A DNA stretch of 64,000 bases from Terana coerulea (Eukaryota; Basidiomycota; Agaricomycetes; Polyporales; Phanerochaetaceae). The notes under the pieces were generated by a model. That model did not search any database and was not told the DNA's origin. It was given only the letters and a program-made list of their open reading frames with translations. This document shows, piece by piece, positions 33,046 to 44,714 of this stretch. The stretch is taken from positions 146,262 to 210,261 of the forward strand of contig JAKOGH010000670.1 of NCBI GenBank assembly GCA_024811115.1, written 5' to 3'. Numbering within the stretch: position 1 is the stretch's first letter; the number at the start of each line of letters is the position of its first letter. Made by a program: the position numbers and the translations under genes.

Positions 33046-33250
33046 GGCCGTCGTGGTCACGGTCAGCTCTAGGTCAACTCGAAAGCCGCGGAAGTAGATT
33101 AGATGGCAGCAAACGCCGATCACCGAGCTCTGTTATCTGGCCTCGATCATTCCGTCACCATCAAATATCACCTTTGTCACAAACATACTACGCTTCAGCC
33201 TCCCTCAACCACCGCAGCCCTGGCGGCGAGTCTGAAACTTGCCACAGAAG
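33046..33250. promoter_or_regulatory. Divergent promoter, MAK32-like / Sfp-type PPTase
   Basis: 205 bp between the divergent starts at 33045 and 33251. No motif assigned. Confidence 0.45.
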
Positions 33251-34314
33251 ATGCAGGTCTGGGCGGCGACATTCGATGTGAACACCATTGCTGATCTGGA
33301 AGATGTACGTACACAGTCTTCACTGAGTTTGCGATGGGCTGATCTCGGCTTTCGGGGCCCCATTGCAGCTCTACCAGCAAGCCCTCGCCATCCTTGATAC
33401 AGAATCCAGAGAGCGGGTAGAACGGTTCTACCACAGGGTTGACTCATTCAGTGCGTCGTACCATGCATTCTCCGAAATCCAAAGACTGATCGTTTTGCGT
33501 ACAGGGGGACTAGTAGGTCGACTCCTAATCCGCATGCTGCTCAAGGAACGAGGCGTCCCACTCCAATCTATGTCCTTTGCGCAAACGCCAGAGCGGAAAC
33601 CATACGTGGCGAGTCCTTCCATCTTCCCGTCTGACCACCCAACCGCCTAATTACACCACACCCTTTCATAAGCCAGACGGCCCAGGGCCTGCGCGAACCC
33701 ATCGGTTACAATATCACCCATGACCATGGCTTGGTGGCAATGGCATTTGCTAGTGGGCACGATCTGGATCCTAACGCCCCTGCATACAGAATCGGCGTTG
33801 ATGCCATGCTCCTACAGCTTCCGCAGCGGACTAGCTACGAGGAGTTTGTTGAGAGCGTAAGTGATCAGGTAAGCAAATCGGCAACTCCCTTTCTCTGCAT
33901 AGTTAACAGTACGAATTTACTTAGCTGACACCTTTCGAGGAGCAACTTCTATCCGCTGAGCAAGGACTTGATATGCCGGAAGCGCTTCGTCGCTTCTACC
34001 TCATATGGACTCTGAAGGAAGCATACACAAAGGCACTTGGCGTAGGCCTCGGCTTCGACTTCAAACGAATTGAGTATGATGTCCCGCGCGATATCGTTCG
34101 CATTGACAATACGCGCCCTGTGGGATGGAAATTCGTCCGATTCGACATCCAGCGAGGCGAATGCAATTATGTTGGGGTGGTTGCACGGTACGTGGGAGCG
34201 CAAGGAGATTCCGGACGAGGCGACTGCGAAGTCGAGCATCGGCCAGCTGGAGATTGGCTGAAGGTGCTCGACGCAGGCCAGTTCGTGCAGAAGGCTATCG
34301 AGGAGTTCAAGTAA
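33251..34314 (+). CDS. 4'-Phosphopantetheinyl transferase, Sfp/AASDHPPT type
   Basis: Activates cytosolic carrier domains (fatty acid synthase, alpha-aminoadipate reductase, PKS/NRPS) by adding phosphopantetheine. Start MQVWAATFDVNTIADLED, intron, then LYQQALAILDTESRERVERF. Further: RGLVGRLLIRMLLKERGVPL, FAQTPERKPY joined to TAQGLREPIGYNITHDHGLV (substrate-binding N-I-T-H-D), YRIGVDAMLLQLPQRTSYEE (metal Asp), LTPFEEQLLSAEQGLDMPEA and YLIWTLKEAYTKALGVGLGF (W-x-x-KEA-x-x-KA). All core residues present. It is a different class from the AcpS-type enzyme 12 kb away. Confidence 0.92.
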
Positions 34315-34509
34315 TACCCAACCCACATTCCATGTACAACAATCAATATCCGGAGACGACGTATTGGACAATAATATGTTCATCCATATCTCGAGTAATT
34401 ACAACGGGCTTGTGCACTGCTACATATATTCTGACACAGAGAGGAATAGACACATACACGAGATCTAACATAGCTGCATAGTACACTCCGATGAAAGGTC
34501 CGCTAAGCA

Positions 34510-36109
34510 TCACAGACGTCCACTGACCGCCGCCTGTCTTCCTAGACTGCCAATCTCCTTCTCACCAACTTCTGCCCACCACCTCTCCGCAACAAGGTCT
34601 GCGTCGTATCCGAACTGGGTCTCGTTCTTTTTCTTGTCGGCCCACTGGTTCGTGCTGCCTTCGCCCGACATCTCGACCTTCTCACCCCTCAGCATCCGCA
34701 ACTCAGCGTCCATCGCGGCGCGCATGTCGGCATCGCGGGCTTCCTGTTCTGGGCCGTCGTCCAAATGGAAGATGTGCTGATTAAGACGCGAGGACGCCTG
34801 TGTGTCTGCGGTACGTTTCAGTCGCAGGTTCTCGTAGGCCTGGAGCAGCGGCGCGATCTGCGAGCGGTGCGACAGATGCGAGAACAGGTTGCCGAGCACT
34901 GTGGCATCCTCGATGGCCATGGCGGCACCCTGGGCGCGGTAGGGCTGCATACAGCAAGTCAGCACTGCACTGTGATTAACCATGGCAGATGTACGTACGA
35001 GCATGGGATGGCAAGAATCACCCAGCAACGCGACGCGTCCAGATTTGTGCACCCACTTCTCAAGCGGCTGGCGGGCCATCAGACGCCATTTCAACGTGGA
35101 CTTTACGTGTGAGAGCAGCTTCTGCACCCTGTTCGTCGGACTCAGGGTAAGGTGCGGGGTAAAGCCTAACTGCGAAGGAGCTTACCGAGGTTCGAAGTCG
35201 GCGAAGTCGTCGCGCATTTTCTCCGCACTACCTTCGGCTGTCCATGACTCTACCGAGCCGTCGTCGGGATGGATAAGAACCATGTTGAATTCCTTCTTGG
35301 AACGCTGCAGAAGACAGCATTCAGCGTATTTATACGACCGTGAAAACCAGGGTACGTACGATGTTGTAGGCCATGAGATGCCTTCCAGGTCCCATCCAAG
35401 CAGTCATCTCAGGGACATCAACGAAGGACTTCAGCTCCGGATCTTCCAGCAATACCGAGGACGGAATGATGGCACGATAGGCGGCATCACCGGTGGGCTG
35501 CGCAGGGTTGACACCACCAATCACTAACTGTTGCACGTAGCTCTTAACGCCGTCCGCGCCGATGATGAGGTCTCCATGGACGACCTCGCCGGATGCGAGG
35601 GTAAGGGAGGGGCCTTCGGGATCTACATGGATGACGGTCGACTGGAGCCGGAGAGTCATGTTAGGGGTCGCGAGGTCGAACAGCAGTTTGTGAAAGTCGG
35701 CACGGTGGATATGATAGTAAGGCGCTCCATGCTCTTCCATGCGGTCCGCCCACTTTGTGTAGCCCACCCGCTCGCCAGTGGAGTACCGGCGGAAGACGAT
35801 GGCCTCTGGGCGTACGGCGATGTTCTCCAGTGCGTCCGCAAGACCCCACCGTGCGAGCAGACGAGAGACGTTGGGGGACACCTGGATACCTGCGCCGACC
35901 TCACCAATGGCATGTGCGGCCTCGAACAGGGTGATCTTGTGGCCGGCCTGAGCGAGACAGTGTGCGGCGGCCAGCCCTCCTAGCCCACAGCCGACGATGA
36001 GTATGTGTAGACGGAGTGGCGCTTTGCGGCCGTTGTAGAGTGAGATGCGTTCTGCGATGCCTTGTGCTGAGGCGCGCTCGTCGGCAGGGACATATGCAGA
36101 AGAAGCCAT
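34510..36109 (-). CDS. FAD-dependent monooxygenase (salicylate hydroxylase-like)
   Basis: Class A flavoprotein hydroxylase. Start MASSAYVPADERASAQGIAE at 36109. FAD-binding GxGxxG: RLHILIVGCGLGGLAAAHCL, FEAAHAIGEVGAGIQVSPNV, then HRADFHKLLFDLA, DG motif GDLIIGADGVKS, and the second FAD motif GRVALLGDSCHPML, continuing PYRAQGAAMAIEDATVLGNL. The C-terminus carries a helical tail ending GSLGRQAAVSGRL. Four introns. Probably hydroxylates or decarboxylates a small aromatic acid; substrate not predictable. No clustered tailoring genes next to it. Confidence 0.92.
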
Positions 36110-36538
36110 GGTAGGAGGTGGAATGTGGATGTATGACCCGCGTTGGACGGCACTCTACATATAGTGGGCGGTCAGGACAGGTTAAACTGTAGTTCCTCCC
36201 GGAGTGTTGATAGTTCACAAGTCACCGAAGCCTAGCGCTCTGTTTGGGAACCGGTGTAGGCTTGCTAGAAATACCATTGTTATCCACCGCCACGATGATC
36301 GTGCGGCCAGTATTGAGGCGATCCGAGGCTGTCTTCCGCTTGATCGCTCCCAGCACCCGCCATACCCCGTCTTGAGTCTCAGATATTCAGAGTGTCCACT
36401 CGCAAGACCGGATAAGTCCTTGGCCTCGGGACGTAAGTAGGGAGTGGCGACAACATGGGCTGTGATGAGGTAGAATGCTGAGATATGAGAGCCTGAATGC
36501 ACGTCAGCAGGCTCCGCGTAGTCGGCACGTGGCGAACA

Positions 36539-37003
36539 TCACCTGGTCCCGCCCCAGCCGCTGAAGGCGCTATTGCCTATTCGGGCCTGCTCAGCCTTGG
36601 CCTGAGTGTCCGACGACAGCATCTGAGACGAAGTCAGCATGTACTTGCGTACCTGTGAGTCAGAAGTTGCTATCGTAGGGGCGACGTTGGAGAGCACTTA
36701 TTGCCGTGTAGATTTCCTTCCCAAAAACGAGAAATAAGCGTGTGTGAGAATATGCAGAAAGCGGTAACATACACACGCATCAGGCTTCTTGTACGTGAGG
36801 TAATCTGAGTGCCCATAGAGTTTCCGAGGCTAAGTTGGGCCCTGAAGAGGATAACACCACGGCTATTCGTATGATCCTCAGCCACTAAACTTCGCTTCGA
36901 CCTTTACCGTGATGTGCCGGAGTACGAGCTGTCAGCAGTTTATAGACCGTACGCTATCTCCGCACACTCACGGGTGGTCGAGACTCGACTCCGGGGACAA
37001 CAT
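36539..37003 (-). CDS. Candidate small multi-exon gene, unresolved
   Basis: A plausible last exon after acceptor actcacag reads VRKYMLTSSQMLSSDTQAKA, then EQARIGNSAFSGWGGTR and a stop at 36539. Upstream, DYLTYKKPDA can be read between splice-like sites, and MLSPESSLDHP followed by gtgagt lies near 37003. I could not join these into one frame. Composition suggests a small conserved protein but I do not recognise it. It may also be chance or a decayed gene. Confidence 0.25.
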
Positions 37004-37990
37004 GGCGAGTGTGAAAGACAACAAGCTTCATCAGCGCAGTGCGATAAAAATTCAGCCAATTGCACCCATGCGGTCGGCCGCTTTGTGGCGTCGCGCCCTT
37101 TCCCAAAATGAGCACCGACGGCGTCCAGACTTCGGTCATTGCCGAAATCATTCACACGGTTACCTTGACGCCTCCGTTGACCATCCGCGATGTCTCACTT
37201 AATCCCATATCGCGTCCGACCCCTCATGTACGCTGGTTCGGACTCTATCACATTCTCGCCGGACGTCGCCTTTCCCGTTAGCACTCCTCGCGCATGAGAC
37301 CGTCTGACACCGTAAGGCCGAATGGTGAATGTTCGGTGAGGGTGGGAGGATGGGAGCCGAGTCCGCCGGCGGGTATTCGGCTGCCGAATAGTCCACCTGC
37401 CACTGAAACGTCGGTATAGGCTTCAAACACTGCTCATCATGGCGGGTGTGTGCCCTTGCCATGGTTGAAGTTAATAAGTGAGTTAGCAAGTCCTATCGAT
37501 CGTATTCTTGGTCATCACCAAATGCTTGCTCGGAAGGGTCCAGGACGAGAACATCAAGAGTGCACAAGTGAGTAACGTACCGCATCTGCCCATAAATGTG
37601 AGACTTATGAGCGTCGACAGGTAGGTAGGTCTGCATAGTAATGACCTTTCATGCTGCACATCAGCTCCGGCGCACATGCTCGTGCGCGCTTGAGCTTGAG
37701 CTTAAGCTTGAATAAGATCATGACGATGCCATACCATTTCAGCTTTTCCTTCTATCCCCACCTTTGAGTACAGCCAACGCAAGCCATGTGTATGTGCCCT
37801 CGTTTTTCATGATAAGCTTCACCCAGATAATCCATATAATGCTGCGTTGTCGTCGTGCCCCATACAGATGTGGGTACCAGCATGCCGGCCGATTGATATG
37901 ACGGTTTCCTACAGAGTTTAAGCTGTACATATGCAGCAGTCCAAAAGCCTCCGTGAGTGGGACGACTTCGACAACTGGCAAGACCGTTAC

Positions 37991-37998
37991 TATAAATA
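37991..37998 (+). promoter_or_regulatory. TATA box of secreted-protein gene 1
   Basis: tataaata lies 154 bp upstream of the ATG at 38145. A similar box lies at a similar distance before the paralogue. Confidence 0.6.
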
Positions 37999-38144
37999 CG
38001 ACCTCAGCGTACCACAGACGACGGCAGCAGCACAGCCTGCGCCATTGCCAAGTGAGAAGAGACTCGGTAGTTCCGCAATTCGCTGTTAGCAGTATGTGTA
38101 CAGTTTTTCAGGAGGCCGCTAACCGATCCCTAATCACCTTCCAG

Positions 38145-38475
38145 ATGCGCTTCGCCGTCCTCACTCTGCTTGCGACCGCCGCCAGCCTCATAGCTGCGAC
38201 TCCTGTTCTCGAGGCCCGCCAGCCGGCGGCGTGCCCAGGCCCATGCTTGTGGGATGGCGAGATATCGCTCCTCTTTGGCGGGGTAACCCAGCAGTACATA
38301 AAGGAAGTCGGATGTGGCGCTTGTCCCGGCCACAACTGCACGGGACAGGCGAAAGGGGAATTGGATATTCTTGGACTTGGAGTGTTTTCTGGAACCTATT
38401 ATGTATGTATCCCTTTCATCTGTCCCTGAAAGCATCACGCTGATGTTCGTTCAGTATTGTGAACCACTTGTTTGA
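38145..38475 (+). CDS. Small secreted six-cysteine protein 1
   Basis: 92 residues in two exons (38145-38402 and 38455-38475; intron 52 bp, phase 0). Signal peptide MRFAVLTLLATAASLIAATP, then a short pro-like segment VLEARQPAA. Mature chain: CPGPC, LWDGEISLLFGGVTQQYIKE, VGCGACPGHNC, ELDILGLGVFSGTYY and, on exon 2, YCEPLV. The six cysteines are spaced x3, x22, x2, x4, x22. A longer frame runs upstream from 37953 but this ATG directly precedes a classic signal sequence. Paralogue of the gene at 39462 with the same intron position. Not a hydrophobin (no eight-Cys pattern). Function unknown; effector-like or surface role is speculation. Confidence 0.8.
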
Positions 38476-39461
38476 TTATTATTAAATGCCTTCATCAGAG
38501 CATGAGTGCCTGCGTCATGATGAAACCTTGGGGGTTGTTGGTACTACTGTATACTTACAATGTTTGTGATTATTGAAGGAGGTTGTCATACGAGGTTGCT
38601 CATACACTAGTACTAGTGTGATAATCAGGTGGCTTAGTCAATCGAGCTCTTGCCAGCATTCAAGTGCAAATTGATGTGAAGTTCTTTAGACTCAGTGACA
38701 GCGTCACTTGGCTGGTACTATGCTGCATTGAGCATATTTGACGCAGAGAGCATTGCGAAAGTCAGGCTTCATGCACATGCACGTTCTCCGCTATAGGTAG
38801 GGGAGTACGTGGTTATCCTCAGCTTTGCACCTTCAGCCCAAGCGGAGCGCCGGCGAGCTCTGAGACCGGAGGCCCAAGACTTCAAGGCTTCAGGATCGAC
38901 TAAGCTGAATAATGGTGCTTTCTGAAGCCATTGCTCAGTGTTTTATACGTAGCAGATAGCCCTTATGTGACAATGGAAGAGCTCAAATAATATAGCACGA
39001 TTAAACTCAGACGCCATTGAGCGGCAGAATAAGCTCAATCCCACCCTAGCATACGTCCCTTCTTACATTCAGATTCCCTGAGGTTCAGATAAGTTTAGCA
39101 TCGCGATCACAGGGCACCGGGCCTGCGACCACAGGTGCCCATAGCTTCTTTTCGGATATCCTCCTAGTGGTACGAGTGCCGCACGACTGGAAAGGTGGAT
39201 CTGTCAATATATGCGATGAATTCTTGTATGAGCCACTCACGATGATCTGGCACCACCAGCAGACTCCAAACCGTAAGACCCCAGCATACCGTGTCTCAAT
39301 TTCTTGCATTATAGATGGCCTGCCTATAAAGCCGAGCGCGTAAGTGGATGGTTTGTGGTGCACGGTCGCCTCGCCCCGCCGTTCTGATACTCAGGCTACA
39401 CATGAAGTATGCACGACACCTAGCTCTCACTGTGCCGCAGACTTACGCATACACCCACTAG
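38476..39461. other. Interval between the two six-cysteine genes
   Basis: About 1 kb, AT-richer than the surroundings. I recognise no gene. A minus-strand 92-codon frame at 39085-39363 is probably chance. The second gene's TATA box is near its end. Confidence 0.45.
39325..39330 (+). promoter_or_regulatory. TATA box of secreted-protein gene 2
   Basis: tataaa in the context cctataaagcc, 137 bp before the ATG at 39462. Confidence 0.55.
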
Positions 39462-39838
39462 ATGCAGATAGCATTCCTTGGAGCGCTCACCGCGGCCCTG
39501 GTCACCCTCACAGCCGGCAACCCCATATCCCTGCCTCCGCAGGCGCGCGACCTCCAAGCCCGCTGCACGATGTGGTACTGCTTCCTAAACGGCACCATCA
39601 CCCTGCTCGATGGCACGTTGGCCCAGTTCGTGGACAGGCCTGGTTGCTCGGAGTGCCCGGATTCGACATGCGGGGATCAGGTCCTCGTGGGCAGTCTCGA
39701 TATTCTGGGGCTTGCTGGCTTCTACGGCGAGTACTGGGTGAGTCTTACTGCGTTCCCCGAAGACTTGTGTTCACTGTTTCCTTGTGGCAGCCTTGCTACT
39801 CGACGAATTCGAGCGCGACCGACTCGACTGCCAGTTGA
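39462..39838 (+). CDS. Small secreted six-cysteine protein 2
   Basis: 107 residues in two exons (39462-39737 and 39791-39838; intron 53 bp, phase 0). Signal peptide MQIAFLGALTAALVTLTAGN; pro-like stretch PISLPPQARDLQAR. Mature chain: CTMWYC, FLNGTITLLDGTLAQFVDRP, GCSECPDSTC, GSLDILGLAGFYGEYW, then PCYSTNSSATDSTAS from exon 2. Cysteine spacing is x4, x21, x2, x4, x23. It shares I-(S/T)-L-L-x-G, GC-x2-CP, LDILGL and the intron position with gene 1. The Ser/Thr-rich tail may be O-glycosylated. Tandem duplication with strong divergence is inferred. Confidence 0.8.
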
Positions 39839-40122
39839 CAGGCGGAGGTGGTCTACGGACCAAGTCTTGGCTTTGGAGGGACATACCAGCTTATTTAGTT
39901 TTTATAAATCTTGTGCGAGTTCGGGTGCCCGGCCATGTGTCCGAGCGATGTCGAAAGAACAAGGCGTACTTTATTCAAATGAATTCGTATGTTAAACAAA
40001 TAGTGAGGACACACCATCCACGAAGGGCACTACACTTACAAAGAATCCAATAACAGTAAAAAAGGGGATCCGTGAATAGCCAGCCCTAAAGATGTTTCCG
40101 AAATGACCAGCGACAGAGAGCG

Positions 40123-42295
40123 CTATAGCTTCTTCTCCTCGTCTATATCTATCACATTTTCTTTGGAGACCCGCGGCGCGGACCGTATTGATCCTGCCCG
40201 TATCGACGTCGAGTCGTCCGCTAGGAGCGCAGCAACCTCGCGCTTGCGCATCCACCACGTGAACAGCACTAGGGTGCAGCATGAGAGACCGATCCAGCCA
40301 ATCATGACCCCAGCGTTTTGTGCGAGGTTGGATGAAGTGTTGAACAGTATGGCGCGCATGGCCTGCGAGCTGCGGGCCGTTGCATCAGCAATACATCGCC
40401 ACGGTATGACATGCTGGGGAGACGTACAGATTCCATATAGGGAATCCCTCCCCGTACGCGAAGAACGGGCTGAGCAGCTCAGGGGGCAGAAGCGTAGGCG
40501 CCACGTTGTAGATGATCTGTCCGAGCCGGTGATGATTAAAGGGGACCAGAGTGTAGGTAAGACAAGGACGCACCAGCATAAATAGGAAGTATGGTATAAA
40601 CTTCGGCGTGAGAAGAGTGATCATGGCTTCTAGGGATAGACCGAGCGCGAGCATGCCAAGGTAGTTGAATATAAACGCAAGAAGGAAGCCTCCACCGTAG
40701 GAAAACCTAGATCAGATGGATCAGTTGAATTCACTTCCGACATAGGGGACATAGCTCACTTTCCGTTGAAGGGCAGACCGAACGCAAGGCTGATGAGCGT
40801 GTAGCTCATGCTAAGCGGCAGGTACGCTATAAACGGCACGAGCACGCGGAGGTGCAGATATGACCTCAGCCGAAGGCGAGGGGCGATGATGGTACGGGCG
40901 GCAGCATGGGCCATTGTCTAAAAGTATGATAGATTAATACACATTCGTCCCGAGCAGCCGACATGGAGTCTCACCATGATGAACCTGGAAATCGTACCGG
41001 TCAGGCCAGCCGCACCAAAATAGAATACACGTGGACGTACGTGAAGATCGTAAGGAAGATGTTGCCGACCAAGGTGACGGCCTGGGCAGTCGGCGTTCTA
41101 GGGAAGCCTGAGCATTTCATCACAGGTGCGGGTGAGTGTGGACTGACGTATACGGCCTGAGGTTGACCAGGTTCCAAGAGATAGCGGGACTAATAGCCTG
41201 CGGTACCTGGGAGAGCAATTGGACCGCGGTCTGATTGACAGTGTCTCCCGGGGTGATCTGCGCAAAATACCGCTGTGCACTCCCGGTGGCGTAGGCCGCT
41301 GCGCTGGTAGAAAGAAGCTGCTGGGTGATCGGGAGCACGTAGTTACCCACGGCTGTTTCCTGGCGGGCCTGACATCGTGACGACAAGTGAGAAGACTCAT
41401 TCAGAAAGCAGGGCCACAGAGAAGCGCACCTGAGCATAGTAGACCGTGATAGCATTTCGCGGATCATAGGTGGAATCTCCGTTGGCACGAGCGTGGCTAA
41501 GTCGTGTCGATGCGTTGGCTTCGACTGGAACAATTGTTCGGCTCAGGGCACCGGAGAAGAGCGAGGCTGACACTTACTGACGACAGCAACCCATGTTCGG
41601 GCTTGGAGAACTGCGCTGATAATGTCTTCGTCGGTCCCGGCTGCATCGGGGTCGATTAAAGTCCATCCAAGATGCGGGCCTGGTGTTGTCGTATTCCCGA
41701 ACGAGTCCCAAAGCGTATTCCCGACGCGTGCGCCGTCGCGGTTGATGAACCACGCATCAAGATTGCCTGTGAGCGCAGATGAGCCCGACAGCGCGCCCCA
41801 GAACCTGTGCGAGGCGGATCAGTGTGACAGAATGACTGGCGCTCAGAACAAAACTCACACAGGCAGCGATGCCCACATCAGCAGAAGGATAAGTACGATG
41901 GGCTTGATAACAATCGTAAGGTATCCCTTGCGCTCCGGGGCGAGCTCCCTGGCAAAGACTAGGAAGGATCGTCCATCATCAGCTCAAGACCATCTGGGTC
42001 GCGCAGGAGACTCACAGCGGTGCGGGCCGTCGGCGTGGCTGTCGCATAGCTCGGCTGACTTGCCCATTTCATTATCCAGGCTTTCGAGCCTGCCGAGCGC
42101 ACCAGAGTTGACCGGGGCAAGAACGTTCGCTGGCACACGATCTTCTTCAACAAGTTCGGCATCGTGGTCTGCCGAGATTCGGCAGGCAGAGGATGCCGGC
42201 GGCGAGACGGACCAACCAGCGTCGAGCATGGCCCCAACACTCGGCATCGAGTTCTGGCTGGGACCCTGTGCGGGATGCGCTCCTTTGCTGGACAT
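40123..42295 (-). CDS. DUF3533 / SNG1-like multi-pass membrane protein
   Basis: Start MSSKGAHPAQGPSQNSMPSV at 42295. The N-terminal cytosolic part ends RFFARELAPERKGYLTIVIK, leading into the first membrane span PIVLILLLMWASLPV. A long extracellular domain follows: YWGALSGSSALTGNLDAWFI, LWDSFGNTTPGPHLGWTLID, NAITVYYAQARQETAVGNYV, RYFAQITPGDTVNQ. C-terminal spans include MITLLTPKFIPYFLFMLVRP and GVMIGWIGLSCCTLVLFTWW, ending VSKENVIDIDEEKKL. This matches the yeast SNG1 (nitrosoguanidine resistance) family, proposed to act at the plasma membrane in lipid or drug transport. About eight introns. Confidence 0.85.
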
Positions 42296-44714
42296 CTGCG
42301 GTGGGATGGCCGCAGGAGGGGACGACGAGCACGCACGCCTCGCCAAGGCTGTCAACCCCCTGCGACTCAGGCGCGCAACTAAACACATCCGTAATCAGGC
42401 ACACATAAGCACACGCTTGGCGGTCTTTGCGGCAGGCCCCGTCAGTCAGCTTGAAAGTTACGGTTTAACTTTGGTTTAACTGGCCTTGCATAGCCAAACG
42501 ACCAGCCGCGAAAAGCACTCAGGCAAGTCCGATGATTATGCATGTTACTTGAAAACACTTATTTGCGGACAAATTCAGAAGGTTTTCAGGAAATATAGTG
42601 TTACTAGCATCGGAACTTGAAGAGCGATGATCATGCAACATCCCAAACCAAGTTCGTCGCTTCTCTTGCGCTGGCAGAGTTGTCGGACCAATCTGAACAC
42701 GCTAACTCAGGTACCATGGCATGCAGGTCATTTCTGAAGATCTGAACTTTATAGCCAATCTGGCACAAAGCATGCACCATCGGATAACTTCTAAGCATGG
42801 TAGGATTCGAGTCTTGGTATGTTCTGAAACCAAACCACTTCTCACACAGGGTTTGGTGTCCCTGTACTGTACATCAACGGCGTTTCAAATAGGGTATCAT
42901 GCCTCACAGGGGGGGGTTCTGCCACACTACTAGTATAATGTGGGTTTCTGTCGACGGTCTCAGAGGGGTTCGGCGGTCTGACACACATCCTCCCTGACTG
43001 GTATTTTATAGGCTACCACGACAAGCAGTCACCGGTCCCGCCACCCCTCATTCAGTGTATTGCAAAGTGTCTTTGTCACACCCAACCCTGGTCCTGTTGG
43101 GTCGTTGGTGTATTATAGTGTCTGCGTTTTTCCTTAAGCTTGAACCAACCGCTTTGCATGCAATACCAACATCAACCGCTACTCCGTCATTGTGCTGCTA
43201 TCTCGCCTCGAGCAAGGGAACAAGTACGTGGTGTCATTTACGTCGTTCTGTGGCGGTACGCTGGGGTGATTCCCTCGTATTCGCATTTTCCGCTGGTCGC
43301 TATGAAGAATAACGTACCTCAAAATATGTTTCTCAAGAGCTACTCGTGGGTTGGCAACAAGTTAAGCGTTTTCCAGGACGGGAGAAAATGAAACCATCGA
43401 GCGGGACCGTAAATTGTGGTGTGTAATCATGCTTGATTGTTAAAGATAACAAAAATTTGGGCCTTGCTAGGAATTTCTGAGCGGCACAACCAAGTGGTGC
43501 GCTTTTGAGTTTTGTACGTGTATGTGTTGTGGGTCTAGATATCCACTCTTTTCTTAGCCTTGCAGCCTCAGGACGCCTACCAACGAGCAATATTTGTCGA
43601 TTGGTTAGCTCCCCTCTCATGTGATCTCTGTCCATTCACACCTATCTCTAGAAGGCGTGCAGGGTCGTGCTGGTGGCCGTTATCGAGCGTGTCGTGCGCC
43701 GTACCGCTGACTTTGAATATAGTGCGGCACTAGTAACGTATACGTGTACACGTTACCAGAGCCAACCTGTCGGATATCGACATACCTCATAAGAGTTAAG
43801 TAGCAGTGGTTGCTTCGAATTCGGGAAAGCTAGCTTACTGTATGCGTGTAGAAAAGGGATGCAGCTCTCAATGCGCGGCCGCCGTGCGCAGTAGGGCACA
43901 CCCCCGCACGCATACGCGACGGGAGATCACGCCAATCTCGAAGGGGAATCACAGGGTCTTGCACGGACGCCTGCAGCACGACAGAAGCGTGCGCCATATC
44001 GAGCCCATCTGCGCGCGGTGGGAAGCCCCGTCGCAAAGGGGAAAGCGTCAGGGCGGTCACAGGTTGCCTGAGTATTCAGTCCCAGTCCTGCCGACGGCAC
44101 CGCGCGGGGGTAGGTTGCGGGCAAAGTTAGCGTTCTGCCCCAGGGTCGCCCTGGCCGCCTTTTGTCGATTCGAGGGTGCCGCCGCAGAGCATGCTAGCCC
44201 GGTCACGTTTCACGCTATCCATGCGCGGGTGTCAGTGCATACATGACGGCGGGGGCAGCTGTGACAGAGGTGTGTGCCTTCCCATACCCCACACACGCCT
44301 AGGCAAAACTACCGCCAACTAAGCACTAGGTTCCATCTACCATTTCATGCAAGACACGATGAATTCACTGAAAGCGAGGGTACGATACACGGCGTGAGCA
44401 CAGAAGGAAGCCCAACTTTTGAGCAAGCAGCACCGCAGTAAGACAAATACAGAGTATCGTACAGAGTACCCGACGAGAAGCGCAAGATATAACGATATAC
44501 AGAAACTAACGACGTACGTAAAATAGAAAGCGTGAATTAGTGACATAGAACGTATGCATTCGAGTAGCAATTACGACCAAAAATATGATTGACCCATGGA
44601 AACACCCAGAATCCCAAGAAAAGAAAAAACGGGCACCCATATTACTCACGAAGATAACGTAAACTAGGGCCGCGGAAATAAACGTCCCTCGCGGCCACGG
44701 GATCATCGAGCGTC
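42296..44714. other. Gene-poor 2.4 kb stretch
   Basis: Begins with the DUF3533 promoter and ends with the F-box 3' flank. Composition changes from AT-rich (42.5-43.8 kb) to GC-rich (43.85-44.3 kb). It contains a G8 homopolymer near 42911. Open frames of 70-146 codons exist but none shows a domain. It may hold decayed mobile DNA; I saw no terminal repeats. Confidence 0.45.

Larger units (their letters stand above)
36110..38144. other. Long gene-poor stretch with one possible small gene
   Basis: About 2 kb between the monooxygenase and the first six-cysteine gene. Forward frames near 36204 and 37060 have no domain. The minus strand holds a candidate spliced small gene (36539-37003) listed separately. 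The 3' end holds a TATA box for the secreted-protein gene. Confidence 0.4.

Noticed and set aside
34510..42295. Secondary-metabolite cluster (monooxygenase, PPTase, membrane transporter-like gene)
   Set aside because: No backbone enzyme (PKS, NRPS, terpene cyclase) is present, and the neighbours are housekeeping genes.
41622..42479. 285-codon forward frame antisense to the DUF3533 gene
   Set aside because: Covers conserved DUF3533 exons on the other strand; Ser/Pro/Arg-rich composition with no domain.
42800..42825. tRNA B-box-like string (gattcgagtc)
   Set aside because: No A-box at the right distance and no cloverleaf could be drawn around it.
43806..44246. 146-codon forward frame in GC-rich DNA
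   Set aside because: Arg/His/Ala-rich composition explained by GC content; no domain, no splice structure, reverse frames also open.
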